Shown: piece after piece, positions 1 to 6,923 of the stretch
Numbering within the stretch: the stretch's first letter is position 1
Layout of the letters: every line of letters starts with the position of its first letter
DNA from: an uncultured Coriobacteriaceae bacterium
Lineage (GTDB): Bacteria > Actinomycetota > Coriobacteriia > Coriobacteriales > Eggerthellaceae
NCBI GenBank assembly: GCA_902781245.1
Contig: CACZIP010000117.1
Location: 1-13,000, forward strand
Direction of reading: 5' to 3'
Length of the DNA stretch: 13,000 nt
Made by a program: the position numbers and the translations under genes
Notes under the pieces: model-generated
What the model was told of the DNA's origin: nothing
Seen by the model: the letters and a program-made list of their open reading frames with translations, nothing else
Database searches by the model: none

Positions 1-1
1 G

Positions 2-178
2 GAACTTGTCGGTGTCGGTTACCGTGTCGAGGCACAGGGCCAGATGCTGAGTTTCTCCCTGGGCTACTCACATGATATCCAGATGTATCTTCCGAAGGAG
101 ATCACTGCTGAGACTCCCAAGATCAAGAAGGGTGACAATCCTCTTCTGATCCTCAGGAGCTATGACAAGCAGCTTCTG
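2..178 (+). CDS. rplF: Ribosomal protein L6 internal fragment, probably foreign (chimeric edge)
   Basis: Read from base 2, the + strand encodes ELVGVGYRVEAQG, then LGYSHDIQMYLPKEITAET, then NPLLILRSYDKQLL. This is the central-to-C-terminal part of large-subunit ribosomal protein L6 (the GVGYR and DKQLL motifs). The longer segment between the ET and NPL motifs is like Bacteroidota L6 rather than actinobacterial L6, recalled from known family sequences. Similarity stops after DKQLL at about base 178, where Gly-Gln-Val would be expected but Glu-Pro-Leu is read. The frame stays open to 1132, but there it is only antisense to cydA. No start or stop of a real gene is present. The fragment is fused tail to tail with cydA, with no other ribosomal gene nearby. 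The simplest explanation is an assembly or amplification chimera; a genuine rearrangement is less likely. Confidence 0.75.
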
Positions 179-1276
179 GAACCACTTCCATTGCTGGATC
201 TTGCCAGTCTTCACAGCGATGATCGCTATCACTATCAGCAAAAGCAGGATGCCGGAAACAGCAACCATAAGATGGTAGCTTTGGAAAATCGCGTTGACGG
301 GAAGCTCGGATGTGTCAAGGTCTCCGTATTGCTCCGTCTCGGCCAACGAGTTGAGGCCGGGATACACGGTATCGAACGTAAACGTTGCGAGGAAGCTGGT
401 GAAGCCCGGCAAGCCGAGACCAGCAACCTTCTCGTTCTGTTCGTCAACCCAACCGAAGAAGTAAAGCGGAGGCACCTCGTCTTCGTACTGGCCTTCCATA
501 GCAGCGAGCTTGGTGGGCTGTTGCTCCCACACGCCAACCGCCGTCGAGTGCGCGGACACGAACAATGCGCACGTGGCAACGAGCGCCACGACGATGCCCG
601 TCTTCATGGTCTTCTTCGCGAAGTCGACATTCTTACCCTTCAGGTAATGGTAGGCGGCAATCGAAAGGGCGACCAAACCGCCCATGACGAGCGCAGCGGT
701 GATGACGTGGAAATATCGCAGCCCCGTCGTGGGGTTGAACGCGGCGGCGAAGAAGTCGGTGAGCACCGCCTTGCTGCCGTCAGCTGCAAGCTCGGCGCCA
801 GCGGGCGTCTGCATCCACGAGTTGGCGATGAGGATCCACAGCGCCGACAGGCACGACCCGAACCATACAAGCCAGCCCGATATGCAGTAGAAACGTGGGC
901 TGACCTTGCCGCGGCCGAACAGCAGCACGCCGAGGAACACCGACTCGAGGAAGAACGCGAACAACGCCTCTGCAGCCAGAGGCGCTCCGAAGATGTCGCC
1001 GACAAACCTCGAGTAATCTGCCCAGTTCGTTCCAAACGAGAATTCCATCGTGATGCCCGATGCGACGCCGATAACGAACGTCGTGGTGAACAGCTTCACC
1101 CAGAAACGCGCTGCGTCGGCATCCTCAGGTAAACCCGAACGGTACGCCCGCGTCTCTGCGATGGCCGTGATGAGGCCAATGCCTATCGAGAGCGGGACGA
1201 ACACGAAGTGGAACGCAACTATGAGCGTGAATTGCAGTCGGGCAAGAAACGCCACGTCACCGAACAATTCCATCAT
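68..1276 (-). CDS. cydA: Cytochrome bd quinol oxidase subunit I, 3' end replaced at chimeric junction
   Basis: CydA is the haem-bearing subunit of the membrane quinol oxidase that reduces O2 to water. Visible family marks are the haem b595 ligand His23 (LQFTLIVAFHF), Glu103 and Glu111 in LAAEALFAFFLES, the haem b558 ligand region with His190 (LRYFHVITAALVMGG), the quinol-loop motif QPTKLAAMEG near residues 253-261, and Met337 in YHLMV. The hydrophobic segments fit the multi-helix fold, and the short Q-loop fits the Gram-positive type. Similarity holds to about residue 374 (FQKLLVIAP). The last 28 residues are antisense of the L6 fragment, so the usual C-terminal helix with the GRQPW motif is missing and the protein is shorter than the usual 440-520. 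Two ATGs in tandem start the gene. GAGGAGG at 1280-1286 is best spaced (6 bases) for the second, at 1273. cydB would be expected downstream but is cut off. Confidence 0.9.
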   Translation of the reverse strand: MMELFGDVAFLARLQFTLIVAFHFVFVPLSIGIGLITAIAETRAYRSGLPEDADAARFWVKLFTTTFVIGVASGITMEFSFGTNWADYSRFVGDIFGAPLAAEALFAFFLESVFLGVLLFGRGKVSPRFYCISGWLVWFGSCLSALWILIANSWMQTPAGAELAADGSKAVLTDFFAAAFNPTTGLRYFHVITAALVMGGLVALSIAAYHYLKGKNVDFAKKTMKTGIVVALVATCALFVSAHSTAVGVWEQQPTKLAAMEGQYEDEVPPLYFFGWVDEQNEKVAGLGLPGFTSFLATFTFDTVYPGLNSLAETEQYGDLDTSELPVNAIFQSYHLMVAVSGILLLLIVIAIIAVKTGKIQQWKWFQKLLVIAPEDQKRIVTLLDLGSLSSDLLRKIHLDIM

Positions 1277-1375
1277 ACGCCTCCTCTATTATCCCTAAAG
1301 GCGTATTCTACCATGCAGGCTGTACAATGATACCCTTAGCTGCAATCTCGACCAGGTTGCAAACCATCGAATAGC
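1277..1375. promoter_or_regulatory. Divergent cydA/hypF intergenic region
   Basis: These 99 bases must carry the promoters of both divergent genes. Candidate -10 boxes are TACAAT at 1323-1328 for hypF and, on the minus strand, TAGAAT (1305-1310) for cydA. Neither has a recognisable -35 box at normal spacing. A short inverted repeat GGTT-GCA-AACC lies at 1355-1365, just before hypF. The cydA ribosome binding site is clear (1280-1286), but nothing comparable precedes the first hypF ATG. The promoter calls are weak. Confidence 0.3.
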
Positions 1376-3784
1376 ATGAAACGAGAGCTCATGATTGAAG
1401 CGCTTGACATACGCGTGCGCGGCATCGTGCAAGGTGTAGGATTCCGGCCTTTCGTGTACCGACTGGCCAGACGTTACATCATCAACGGCTGGGTGCTCAA
1501 CGACCTCGACGGCGTGTTCATCCATGCTGAAGGCGAAACGAAACTCCTCGATGAGTTTGTCACCGAATTGCACATGAACCCGCCTGCGGCTGCAGTGGTA
1601 CGCGAGGTCGAACTGAAGGAAGTCCCCCTCCAGGACTGCACGCGCTTCGAGATTCGTGAATCGCAAACGGCAGATGCCGACGAGGGAACACTCGTGTCTG
1701 CCGACCTCGCCACCTGCGATGACTGCTTACGTGAGCTATTCGACCCGAGCGACCGACGCTACCGCTACCCGTTCATCAACTGCACGAATTGCGGACCGCG
1801 GTTCACCATCATCGATTCGCTGCCCTACGACAGGCCGGCCACCTCGATGGCCTCATTCAAGATGTGCCCCGATTGTGCGCGCGAGTACGCCGATCCGGCA
1901 GACAGACGCTTCCATGCGCAACCGGATGCTTGCTTCGAATGCGGGCCTCAGCTGAGCTTCATCATCTCGAACGCACCTGACGACATCTCGTGGGCGCAAA
2001 GCCGTGATGAATCCGATTCCTTGATAGCAAAATCGGTGGATGTTTTGGCGCAGGGCGGCATCTTGGCAGTGAAAGGCCTCGGAGGATTCCACTTGGCTTG
2101 CGATGCCACCAGCACCGAAGCGCTCGAAAAGCTGCGTTCGCGCAAGAAGCGCGACGGCAAGGCGTTTGCCGTCATGGTCGCTACCGTCGACGACGCGCGT
2201 GCCACATGCGAGGTCTCGCCCGAGGAAGAAATGCTGCTCAAATCCCCCGCGCGCCCAATCGTCCTGCTAAAGAAGCGCTCCGACGCCCACTTGGCCGAAG
2301 GGCTGGCGGACAAGCTGCCCGAGCTGGGCGTCATGCTGCCCGCAACGCCTGTGCAGCACCTACTTCTGCACGACTACCGCGAAGCAACCGGAAAGACGAT
2401 GCTCGTCATGACGTCGGGCAACGTCCACGACGAACCCATAGTGACCGACGACTCCGAAGCTATCGAAAAGCTGGGCCGCATTGCCGATGCCGTGCTGGGC
2501 AACAACCGTCCAATCTTGTCGCGCTACGATGATTCGGTCGTGCGTGTCGTATCGCTCAGCGGCGTAAACGAGCATGGTGAGCCGAACGTCGGAGTGCAAC
2601 TCATCCGTCGCGCCCGCGGGTATGCGCCCGTGCCGATGGCGCTGGGCGATAGCAAATCGCCCGCAGTCTTCGCTGCCGGGCCTGAGCAGAAGAACACGTT
2701 CGCATTTGCGCGTGCTGGCCAAGCCTTCGTTTCTCAGCACATCGGAGACCTCGAGGACGCAGACGTCTACGACGCGTGGCTCGAGTCGAAAGCGCGGTTC
2801 GAGAAGCTGTTCACCATCGAGCCCCGCATCCTCGCATGCGACACGCATCCCGAATACCTTGCGTCCAAATGGGCACGCGGCCAAGCAGCTGACAGCAGCC
2901 TATCGCTGGTTGAAGTACAGCACCATCATGCACACATCGCGTCGGTGCTCGGCGAGCACGGTCTGTTCGGCCCGTGTTGCGGCATTGCTCTCGACGGCAC
3001 GGGCTACGGTGCGGACGGCGCCATCTGGGGTGGCGAAGTGCTGTTGGCCAACCAGGCAGATTACGAACGCTTTGCCAACTTCTCGTATGTGCCCATGCCA
3101 GGCGGCGCGGCATGTGTGAAACACCCGCAGCGCATGGCTTATGGCGTGCTTTGGGCGTTCGATCTGCTCGACCATCCTGGTGCACAGCAACTCATCGACG
3201 CCCTGGGCGCTCAAGCGGGCATTTGCAACCAGATGATCGAGGCAGGTTTGAACACGCCCTACACGTCTTCGGCCGGGCGCCTGTTCGATGCGGTAAGCGC
3301 GTTGATCGGCGTGTGCTCCGAACCGACCTACGAAGGCGAAGCTGCCATCTTGCTCGACGCGGCGAGGTCCGATGGAGCCGTCTCCCCTCAAGATGCCGAG
3401 CGCTATGCCTTTGCCGTGACCAAGAACTCCGCCCTTCCCACCAGCACCGCACACGACACATCGGTCGTTCTGCTCGATGCTGCAACGACCGTGAAAGCCG
3501 TGCTTGACGATTTGGCGTCCGGCGTTTCAGCTGGCGAGATTTCGCTGCGTTTCCACGATGCAGTTGTCGGTGCCATCGTGATGGCCGCCGAGCTCGTGCG
3601 CGCAGCTTACGGAATAGAGCTCGTCGCGCTATCGGGCGGGGTGTTCATGAACCGCCACATCGTCGAGGAAGCAACGCGCCGCCTTGGCGAAGCGGGCTTC
3701 ACCGTTGCGTTGAACGCCAACTTGCCACCGAACGACGGATGCATATCGTATGGGCAGGCCGTCGTGGCTTCGGCTTCGCGTTAA
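1376..3784 (+). CDS. hypF: Carbamoyltransferase HypF, [NiFe] hydrogenase maturation
   Basis: HypF makes carbamoyl adenylate from carbamoyl phosphate and ATP and transfers the carbamoyl group to the C-terminal cysteine of HypE. This is the source of the cyanide ligands of [NiFe] hydrogenase. At 802 residues it is close to the usual 750-800, and all domains are present. An acylphosphatase domain (RGIVQGVGFRPFVYRLA, residues 15-31) is followed by two zinc fingers with cysteines 114, 117, 136, 139, 164, 167, 186 and 189 in the canonical CX2C-X18-CX2C-X24-CX2C-X18-CX2C spacing. A YrdC-like domain starts near 225 (AVKGLGGFHLACDAT, KKRDGKAFAVM), and a Kae1-like carbamoyltransferase domain covers roughly 430-802 (VEVQHHHAHIASV, ALDGTGYG, LSGGVFMNR). 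ATG at 1376 has no clear Shine-Dalgarno sequence. ATG at 1391 (residue 6), preceded by CGAGAG, is an equally good start. It is the first gene of a hypF-hypC-hypD run. Confidence 0.95.
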   Translation: MKRELMIEALDIRVRGIVQGVGFRPFVYRLARRYIINGWVLNDLDGVFIHAEGETKLLDEFVTELHMNPPAAAVVREVELKEVPLQDCTRFEIRESQTADADEGTLVSADLATCDDCLRELFDPSDRRYRYPFINCTNCGPRFTIIDSLPYDRPATSMASFKMCPDCAREYADPADRRFHAQPDACFECGPQLSFIISNAPDDISWAQSRDESDSLIAKSVDVLAQGGILAVKGLGGFHLACDATSTEALEKLRSRKKRDGKAFAVMVATVDDARATCEVSPEEEMLLKSPARPIVLLKKRSDAHLAEGLADKLPELGVMLPATPVQHLLLHDYREATGKTMLVMTSGNVHDEPIVTDDSEAIEKLGRIADAVLGNNRPILSRYDDSVVRVVSLSGVNEHGEPNVGVQLIRRARGYAPVPMALGDSKSPAVFAAGPEQKNTFAFARAGQAFVSQHIGDLEDADVYDAWLESKARFEKLFTIEPRILACDTHPEYLASKWARGQAADSSLSLVEVQHHHAHIASVLGEHGLFGPCCGIALDGTGYGADGAIWGGEVLLANQADYERFANFSYVPMPGGAACVKHPQRMAYGVLWAFDLLDHPGAQQLIDALGAQAGICNQMIEAGLNTPYTSSAGRLFDAVSALIGVCSEPTYEGEAAILLDAARSDGAVSPQDAERYAFAVTKNSALPTSTAHDTSVVLLDAATTVKAVLDDLASGVSAGEISLRFHDAVVGAIVMAAELVRAAYGIELVALSGGVFMNRHIVEEATRRLGEAGFTVALNANLPPNDGCISYGQAVVASASR

Positions 3785-3854
3785 AATGTGCGAAAAGACA
3801 GAAATGGCCAAATAGGAACTCTCCCTGCTTGGTTGGCTTAGATAAGGAACGTAT

Positions 3855-4118
3855 ATGTGCCTCGCAGTGCCAATGAAGATAACCGAACTGAAAGACGGCG
3901 GAATGGCCGCTGTGACCGTCATGGGTACGACTCGTGACGTCGCCCTCGACCTAACGCCGCAGGCGCAGGTCGGCGATTATGTGCTCGTGCACGCTGGCTT
4001 CGCCATCGAGGTTGTCGACCAGCAATATGCCGAAGAGACGCTCGAACTAATCCAGGACATGGCCGACATGCTCGACGACCCGTTGCTCAACCCCAATGCG
4101 GAGGGGGCGCTGGCATAA
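3855..4118 (+). CDS. hypC: HypC/HybG-family hydrogenase maturation chaperone
   Basis: HypC is a small chaperone that, with HypD, carries the iron atom while its CN and CO ligands are assembled, and then delivers it to the hydrogenase large-subunit precursor. The 87-residue length fits the family (75-100). The protein opens with MCLAVP, whose Cys2 (exposed after Met removal) is the iron- and partner-binding residue. The VGDYVLVHAGFAIE segment is the family's beta-barrel signature. A good ribosome binding site, AAGGAA (3844-3849), lies 5 bases before the ATG. It follows hypF after 70 bases without an obvious terminator. Its TAA stop shares one base with the hypD ATG (TAATG), so the two are probably translationally coupled, as expected for proteins that form a complex. 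Confidence 0.96.
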   Translation: MCLAVPMKITELKDGGMAAVTVMGTTRDVALDLTPQAQVGDYVLVHAGFAIEVVDQQYAEETLELIQDMADMLDDPLLNPNAEGALA

Positions 4119-5215
4119 TGTCCGTCGATTTTTCGACCGAGCTGGCAAAATTCAAGGACCCGAAACTTGCGCGTGAGCTCGTGCGCGCTTGCGAGATGTT
4201 CGCACCCGAAGGCGGCGCGACGCTCATGGAAGTCTGCGGCACACACACGGTGGCGATTGCCCGCAACGGTATTCGCAACCTCATGCCCGAAGGCACACGT
4301 CTTGCAAGCGGCCCTGGATGCCCGGTTTGCGTCACATGCAATCGCGACATCGACACGGTCATTGCGCTCGCCCGCGTACCTGAAGTGACAATTGCCACGT
4401 TCGGCGACATGACACGCGTGCCCGGGTCGACATCGAGCTTGCTCGCCGAGCAAGCTGCTGGTCGCGACATCCGAATCGTCTATTCGCCTCTCGACGCACT
4501 TGCGCTTGCGCAGGCCAACCCCGACAAGCAAGTCGTGTTCGTGGGCGTCGGCTTCGAGACCACTACCCCACTCGTCGCGCGCGCCGTCAAGCGCGCCTCC
4601 GAGCTCGGGTTGGCCAATTTCAGCATCTTCGCTGCCCACAAGAACATGCCCAATGCGCTCGAGACGATTGTCGCCGATCCTCAGCTCAAGATCGATGCGC
4701 TCATCTTGCCAGGCCATGTCAGCACCATCATCGGCGCCAAGCCGTACCAGTTCCTCGCGGACCGCTACGGCGTGCCAGGTGTCATCACGGGCTTCGAACC
4801 AGTCGACGTGCTGCAGGGCATTGCCATGATCATGCGCCAATTGCATGAAGGTCGCGCGGAAATCGAGATTGCATACGCCCGCGGCGTCATGCCCGAGGGA
4901 AACCCCCACGCGCTTGCGGCCATCGACGAAGTGTTCGAAACCTGCACGGCAACGTGGCGCGGCTTAGGCGACATCCCCGGCAGCGGCTACCGCCTGCGCG
5001 ACGAATATGCGCAATTCGATGCCGTGCGCCGATTCAATCCCGAAATCGAACCTACCGTCGAGCCCAAAGGCTGCCGCTGTGGCGACGTCCTGCGCGGCAT
5101 CATGGCTCCGAGCGACTGCCCGCTGTTCCGCAAGGTCTGCACTCCCGAAAACCCCATTGGTCCTTGCATGGTTTCAAGCGAAGGCAGTTGCGCAGCGTAC
5201 TATCGGTACTATTAG
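4118..5215 (+). CDS. hypD: HypD, iron-sulfur scaffold for hydrogenase Fe(CN)2CO assembly
   Basis: HypD is the 4Fe-4S scaffold on which the Fe(CN)2CO group is built together with HypC and HypE. The 365-residue length is typical. Signature motifs are MEVCGTHT with Cys40, GPGCPVCVTC with Cys68, Cys71 and Cys74, FVGVGFETTTP, and LPGHVSTIIG. A cysteine-rich C-terminal segment (KGCRCGD, SDCPLF, KVCTPENP, GPCMVSSEGSCAA) holds the 4Fe-4S cluster. The start codon overlaps the hypC stop, and the ribosome binding site is the purine run GGAGGGGG at 4100-4107 inside hypC. It is the last gene of the run. hypE, a frequent next gene, is absent, and a terminator hairpin follows. Confidence 0.97.
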   Translation: MSVDFSTELAKFKDPKLARELVRACEMFAPEGGATLMEVCGTHTVAIARNGIRNLMPEGTRLASGPGCPVCVTCNRDIDTVIALARVPEVTIATFGDMTRVPGSTSSLLAEQAAGRDIRIVYSPLDALALAQANPDKQVVFVGVGFETTTPLVARAVKRASELGLANFSIFAAHKNMPNALETIVADPQLKIDALILPGHVSTIIGAKPYQFLADRYGVPGVITGFEPVDVLQGIAMIMRQLHEGRAEIEIAYARGVMPEGNPHALAAIDEVFETCTATWRGLGDIPGSGYRLRDEYAQFDAVRRFNPEIEPTVEPKGCRCGDVLRGIMAPSDCPLFRKVCTPENPIGPCMVSSEGSCAAYYRYY

Positions 5216-5238
5216 GAATAAACCGTTTCCCGACGCAA

Positions 5239-5264
5239 AGACGCCCCTCCTTTGAGGGGCGTCT
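5239..5264 (+). terminator. Hairpin terminator after hypD
   Basis: AGACGCCCCTC (5239-5249) pairs perfectly with GAGGGGCGTCT (5254-5264) around a CTTT loop, an 11-bp GC-rich stem 23 bases after the hypD stop. The tail on the + strand is pyrimidine-rich (TCTCTAT) rather than a pure T run, so it may be a modest terminator. It lies between the convergent hypD and flavodiiron genes and could act in both directions. Confidence 0.75.
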
Positions 5265-5268
5265 CTCT

Positions 5269-5299
5269 ATGAGTCGCTTTGACGGTCAAAGTGGCTCAT
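5269..5299. repeat. 31-bp palindrome, copy 1 (imperfect)
   Basis: Two 15-base arms (ATGAGTCGCTTTGAC and GTCAAAGTGGCTCAT) flank one central G. The arms pair except at two positions, and both of those are T/G combinations that remain G-U pairs in a + strand transcript. A perfect copy of the same palindrome lies at 12625-12655. It sits just after the hypD terminator and contains the stop codon (5296-5298) of the convergent flavodiiron gene. The function is unknown: a stand-alone hairpin, a REP-like repeat or a protein-binding dyad are all possible. Confidence 0.85.
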
Positions 5300-6450
5300 T
5301 TCACGAGCGCTGCTGCAAGCTCCTTGATCTGTGCGCGCGTCTCATCGGATAGTGCGCTCTTGATCGACACAACTGGCTCGACAACTTCGATGCCCTTCAT
5401 AGTCTCGACCTTGGCGCGCATAGCCTTGGCGGCAGCTGGCGCCCATGTGCCATTCTCGATGAGCGCTATGCGACGATTCTGATAGGCATGATCGGCCAGA
5501 TGATCGAGGAACGCCTTCATGAACGGGAACATATCGGCGTTGTACGTGGGGCTGGCCAACACGAGCGTGCCGTAGCGGAACGCGTCTTCGACAGCTTCGG
5601 CCATGTCGTCGCGCGCGAGGTCGCTCAGAGCAACCTTCGGGCAACCAGCAGTCTCGAGCTCTTCGGCCAGCAACTTCGCTGCTTCGGCGGTGTGACCGTA
5701 AATCGAGCAGTATGCGATGGCGACACCAGGCGTTTCGACCTCATAAGCCGCCCATGTGCTGTAAAGACCCAGGTAGTAATCAAGCTCAGAGTCAAGCACA
5801 GGACCATGAAGCGGGCAGATGCGCTCGACGTCAAGCGCACCGAGCTTTTTCAGCACGCCTTGTACCTGCTTGCCGAACTTACCCACGATTCCGAAGTAGT
5901 AACGACGCGCCTCGCATGCCCAATTTTCTTCAACGTCGAGTGCGCCAAACTTGCCAAACGCATCAGCCGTGAATGCGGTCTTGCTTGCGGCATCGTAGGT
6001 CATCATGACCTCGGGCCAATGCACCATCGGCGCCGTGATAAACTTGAGCGCACGCCCGCCCAAATCGAGCTCGTCGCCCTCCTTCACGATTATGCGGCGA
6101 TCTTCGTAAGCGGCACCGTAGAAGCGCTCCATCATGTCGAACGCCTTGGCCGTCGCCACAACCTGCGCCTCGGGGTACGCATCCATGAAACGCGTGATGT
6201 TGGCAGAATGATCGGGCTCCATATGCTGAACGACCAGATAATCAGGCGTTTTGCCATCAAGCACGTCGGTAATCTTGCCAAGCCACTCTTCGCCGAAACG
6301 CTCCTCGACGGAATCCATGACAGCAACCTTGTCGGCCACGATGACATAGGAATTGTAGGCCATGCCGTTCGGCACGATGTACTGTCCCTCGAACAGGTCG
6401 ATATCGTGGTCGTTCACGCCCACGTAGAAGATGGAATCAGTGATGTTCAT
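5296..6450 (-). CDS. fprA: Class A flavodiiron protein (O2/NO reductase, FprA-like)
   Basis: Flavodiiron proteins reduce O2 to water, or NO to N2O, in the cytoplasm of anaerobes, receiving electrons from rubredoxin or similar donors. The first 240 or so residues are a metallo-beta-lactamase-like diiron domain with ligands His76, Glu78, Asp80, His81 (HMEPDH), His144 (MVHWPE), Asp163 (TADAFG) and His215 (CPLHGPV). A flavodoxin domain follows from about 243, with FMN phosphate-binding YCSIYGHTAEAAKL and ASPTYNADMFP. The 384 residues match a two-domain class A enzyme with no extra rubredoxin domain. The start at 6450 is chosen because AAAGGAG (6456-6462) precedes it by 5 bases. The frame is open upstream to 6585, but that part has no similarity and crosses the neighbour's terminator. 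It is a single gene convergent with hypD. Whether O2 or NO is preferred cannot be told. Confidence 0.95.
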   Translation of the reverse strand: MNITDSIFYVGVNDHDIDLFEGQYIVPNGMAYNSYVIVADKVAVMDSVEERFGEEWLGKITDVLDGKTPDYLVVQHMEPDHSANITRFMDAYPEAQVVATAKAFDMMERFYGAAYEDRRIIVKEGDELDLGGRALKFITAPMVHWPEVMMTYDAASKTAFTADAFGKFGALDVEENWACEARRYYFGIVGKFGKQVQGVLKKLGALDVERICPLHGPVLDSELDYYLGLYSTWAAYEVETPGVAIAYCSIYGHTAEAAKLLAEELETAGCPKVALSDLARDDMAEAVEDAFRYGTLVLASPTYNADMFPFMKAFLDHLADHAYQNRRIALIENGTWAPAAAKAMRAKVETMKGIEVVEPVVSIKSALSDETRAQIKELAAALVK

Positions 6451-6455
6451 GCACA

Positions 6456-6462
6456 CTCCTTT
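6456..6462 (-). promoter_or_regulatory. Ribosome binding site fixing the flavodiiron start
   Basis: On the minus strand this reads AAAGGAG, 5 bases before the ATG at 6450. It supports that start over the upstream in-frame ATG at 6585. Confidence 0.8.
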
Positions 6463-6481
6463 CGCCGTTCTTTTGAAAGCA

Positions 6482-6510
6482 ATAATACCTGAAACGCATT
6501 GACGAACGTC
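6482..6510 (-). promoter_or_regulatory. Possible flavodiiron gene promoter with short dyad
   Basis: On the minus strand a TATTAT box (6482-6487) lies about 30 bases before the start codon of the flavodiiron gene. The dyad GACG-TT-CGTC (about 6501-6510) lies upstream of it, where a -35 element or an operator would be expected. No good TTGACA box is visible, so this is a suggestion only. Confidence 0.3.
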
Positions 6511-6544
6511 GAGTTTCAGCAAGCGGCTGTATTTGCTCCGTAAG

Positions 6545-6574
6545 ATAGAAAAAAGGGCCGCCCGAAGGCGGCCC
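6545..6574 (-). terminator. Rho-independent terminator of the minus-strand molybdoenzyme operon
   Basis: GGGCCGCC (6555-6562) pairs with GGCGGCCC (6567-6574) around a four-base CGAA loop. In the minus-strand transcript the stem is followed by TTTTTTCTATC, a classic U tract. It begins 25 bases after the stop of the 4Fe-4S subunit gene at 6600 and ends that operon before the flavodiiron promoter region. Confidence 0.9.
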
Positions 6575-6599
6575 CGGCAAAGCAATGTGCTCTACGGCA

Positions 6600-6911
6600 C
6601 TATTCGCGCACGGCGTAGGTCACGTTCGCACGCGTTCCTTCGCGAGCGGGAATCTCGAACAGATGGTAATGCAGGTCGAGGCACCGCTGGACCGCCTGGC
6701 AGAACGTGCAGCTCTTCTGGTAAATGGGTTGCCAACCCATGCGCAGGTTCGGATAGGTGCCCTGCGGACGGTCGATGCCCGCGCCCGAACCGTTGGTGCG
6801 CACGATGATCCGATAATCGTCGTCTTCGAGGCCATTGCCCACCTTGCAGGCCATGGCGCACGTCCAGCATCCGACGCAACGCTGGAGGTCGACCAACATC
6901 TTCTTAGCCAT
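6600..6911 (-). CDS. Short 4Fe-4S electron-transfer subunit of molybdoenzyme, internally shortened
   Basis: This is the partner subunit of the molybdoenzyme encoded just upstream; it should carry electrons to or from the catalytic subunit. Cys12, Cys15, Cys18 and Cys22 (CVGCWTCAMAC) form a full first ferredoxin motif. The second motif starts with Cys68 and Cys71 (CTFC), then has Cys77, and no further cysteine. Compared with the 137-residue relatives at 12143 and 12663, about 35 residues are missing, including the CX3CP motif and the AL-YG segment. The tail (YHL, REG, V-YAV) still resembles theirs. The frame has no stop, and reading other frames does not restore the missing part, so this looks like an in-frame shortening. 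AAGGAGG (6919-6925) overlaps the TAA of the upstream gene, and the gap is 12 bases, so the two are an operon. The 103-residue length is very short for a DmsB/NrfC-like protein. Confidence 0.85.
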   Translation of the reverse strand: MAKKMLVDLQRCVGCWTCAMACKVGNGLEDDDYRIIVRTNGSGAGIDRPQGTYPNLRMGWQPIYQKSCTFCQAVQRCLDLHYHLFEIPAREGTRANVTYAVRE

Positions 6912-6923
6912 AGTTACGCCTCC

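Noticed and set aside
44..1132. Long + strand open frame across the cydA region
   Set aside because: Only its beginning (to about 178) resembles a real protein (L6); the rest is antisense to a clear cydA and has no recognisable motifs.
6451..6585. N-terminal extension of the flavodiiron protein to 6585
   Set aside because: The extra 45 residues have no family resemblance and overlap the neighbour's terminator, and a good ribosome binding site supports 6450.
6620..6720. Frameshift in the short 4Fe-4S gene hiding the missing CX3C motif
   Set aside because: One alternative frame does contain CITIC, but it lacks the following proline and AL-YG segment and soon stops, while the called frame ends in a tail resembling the paralogs. 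An in-frame shortening fits better.
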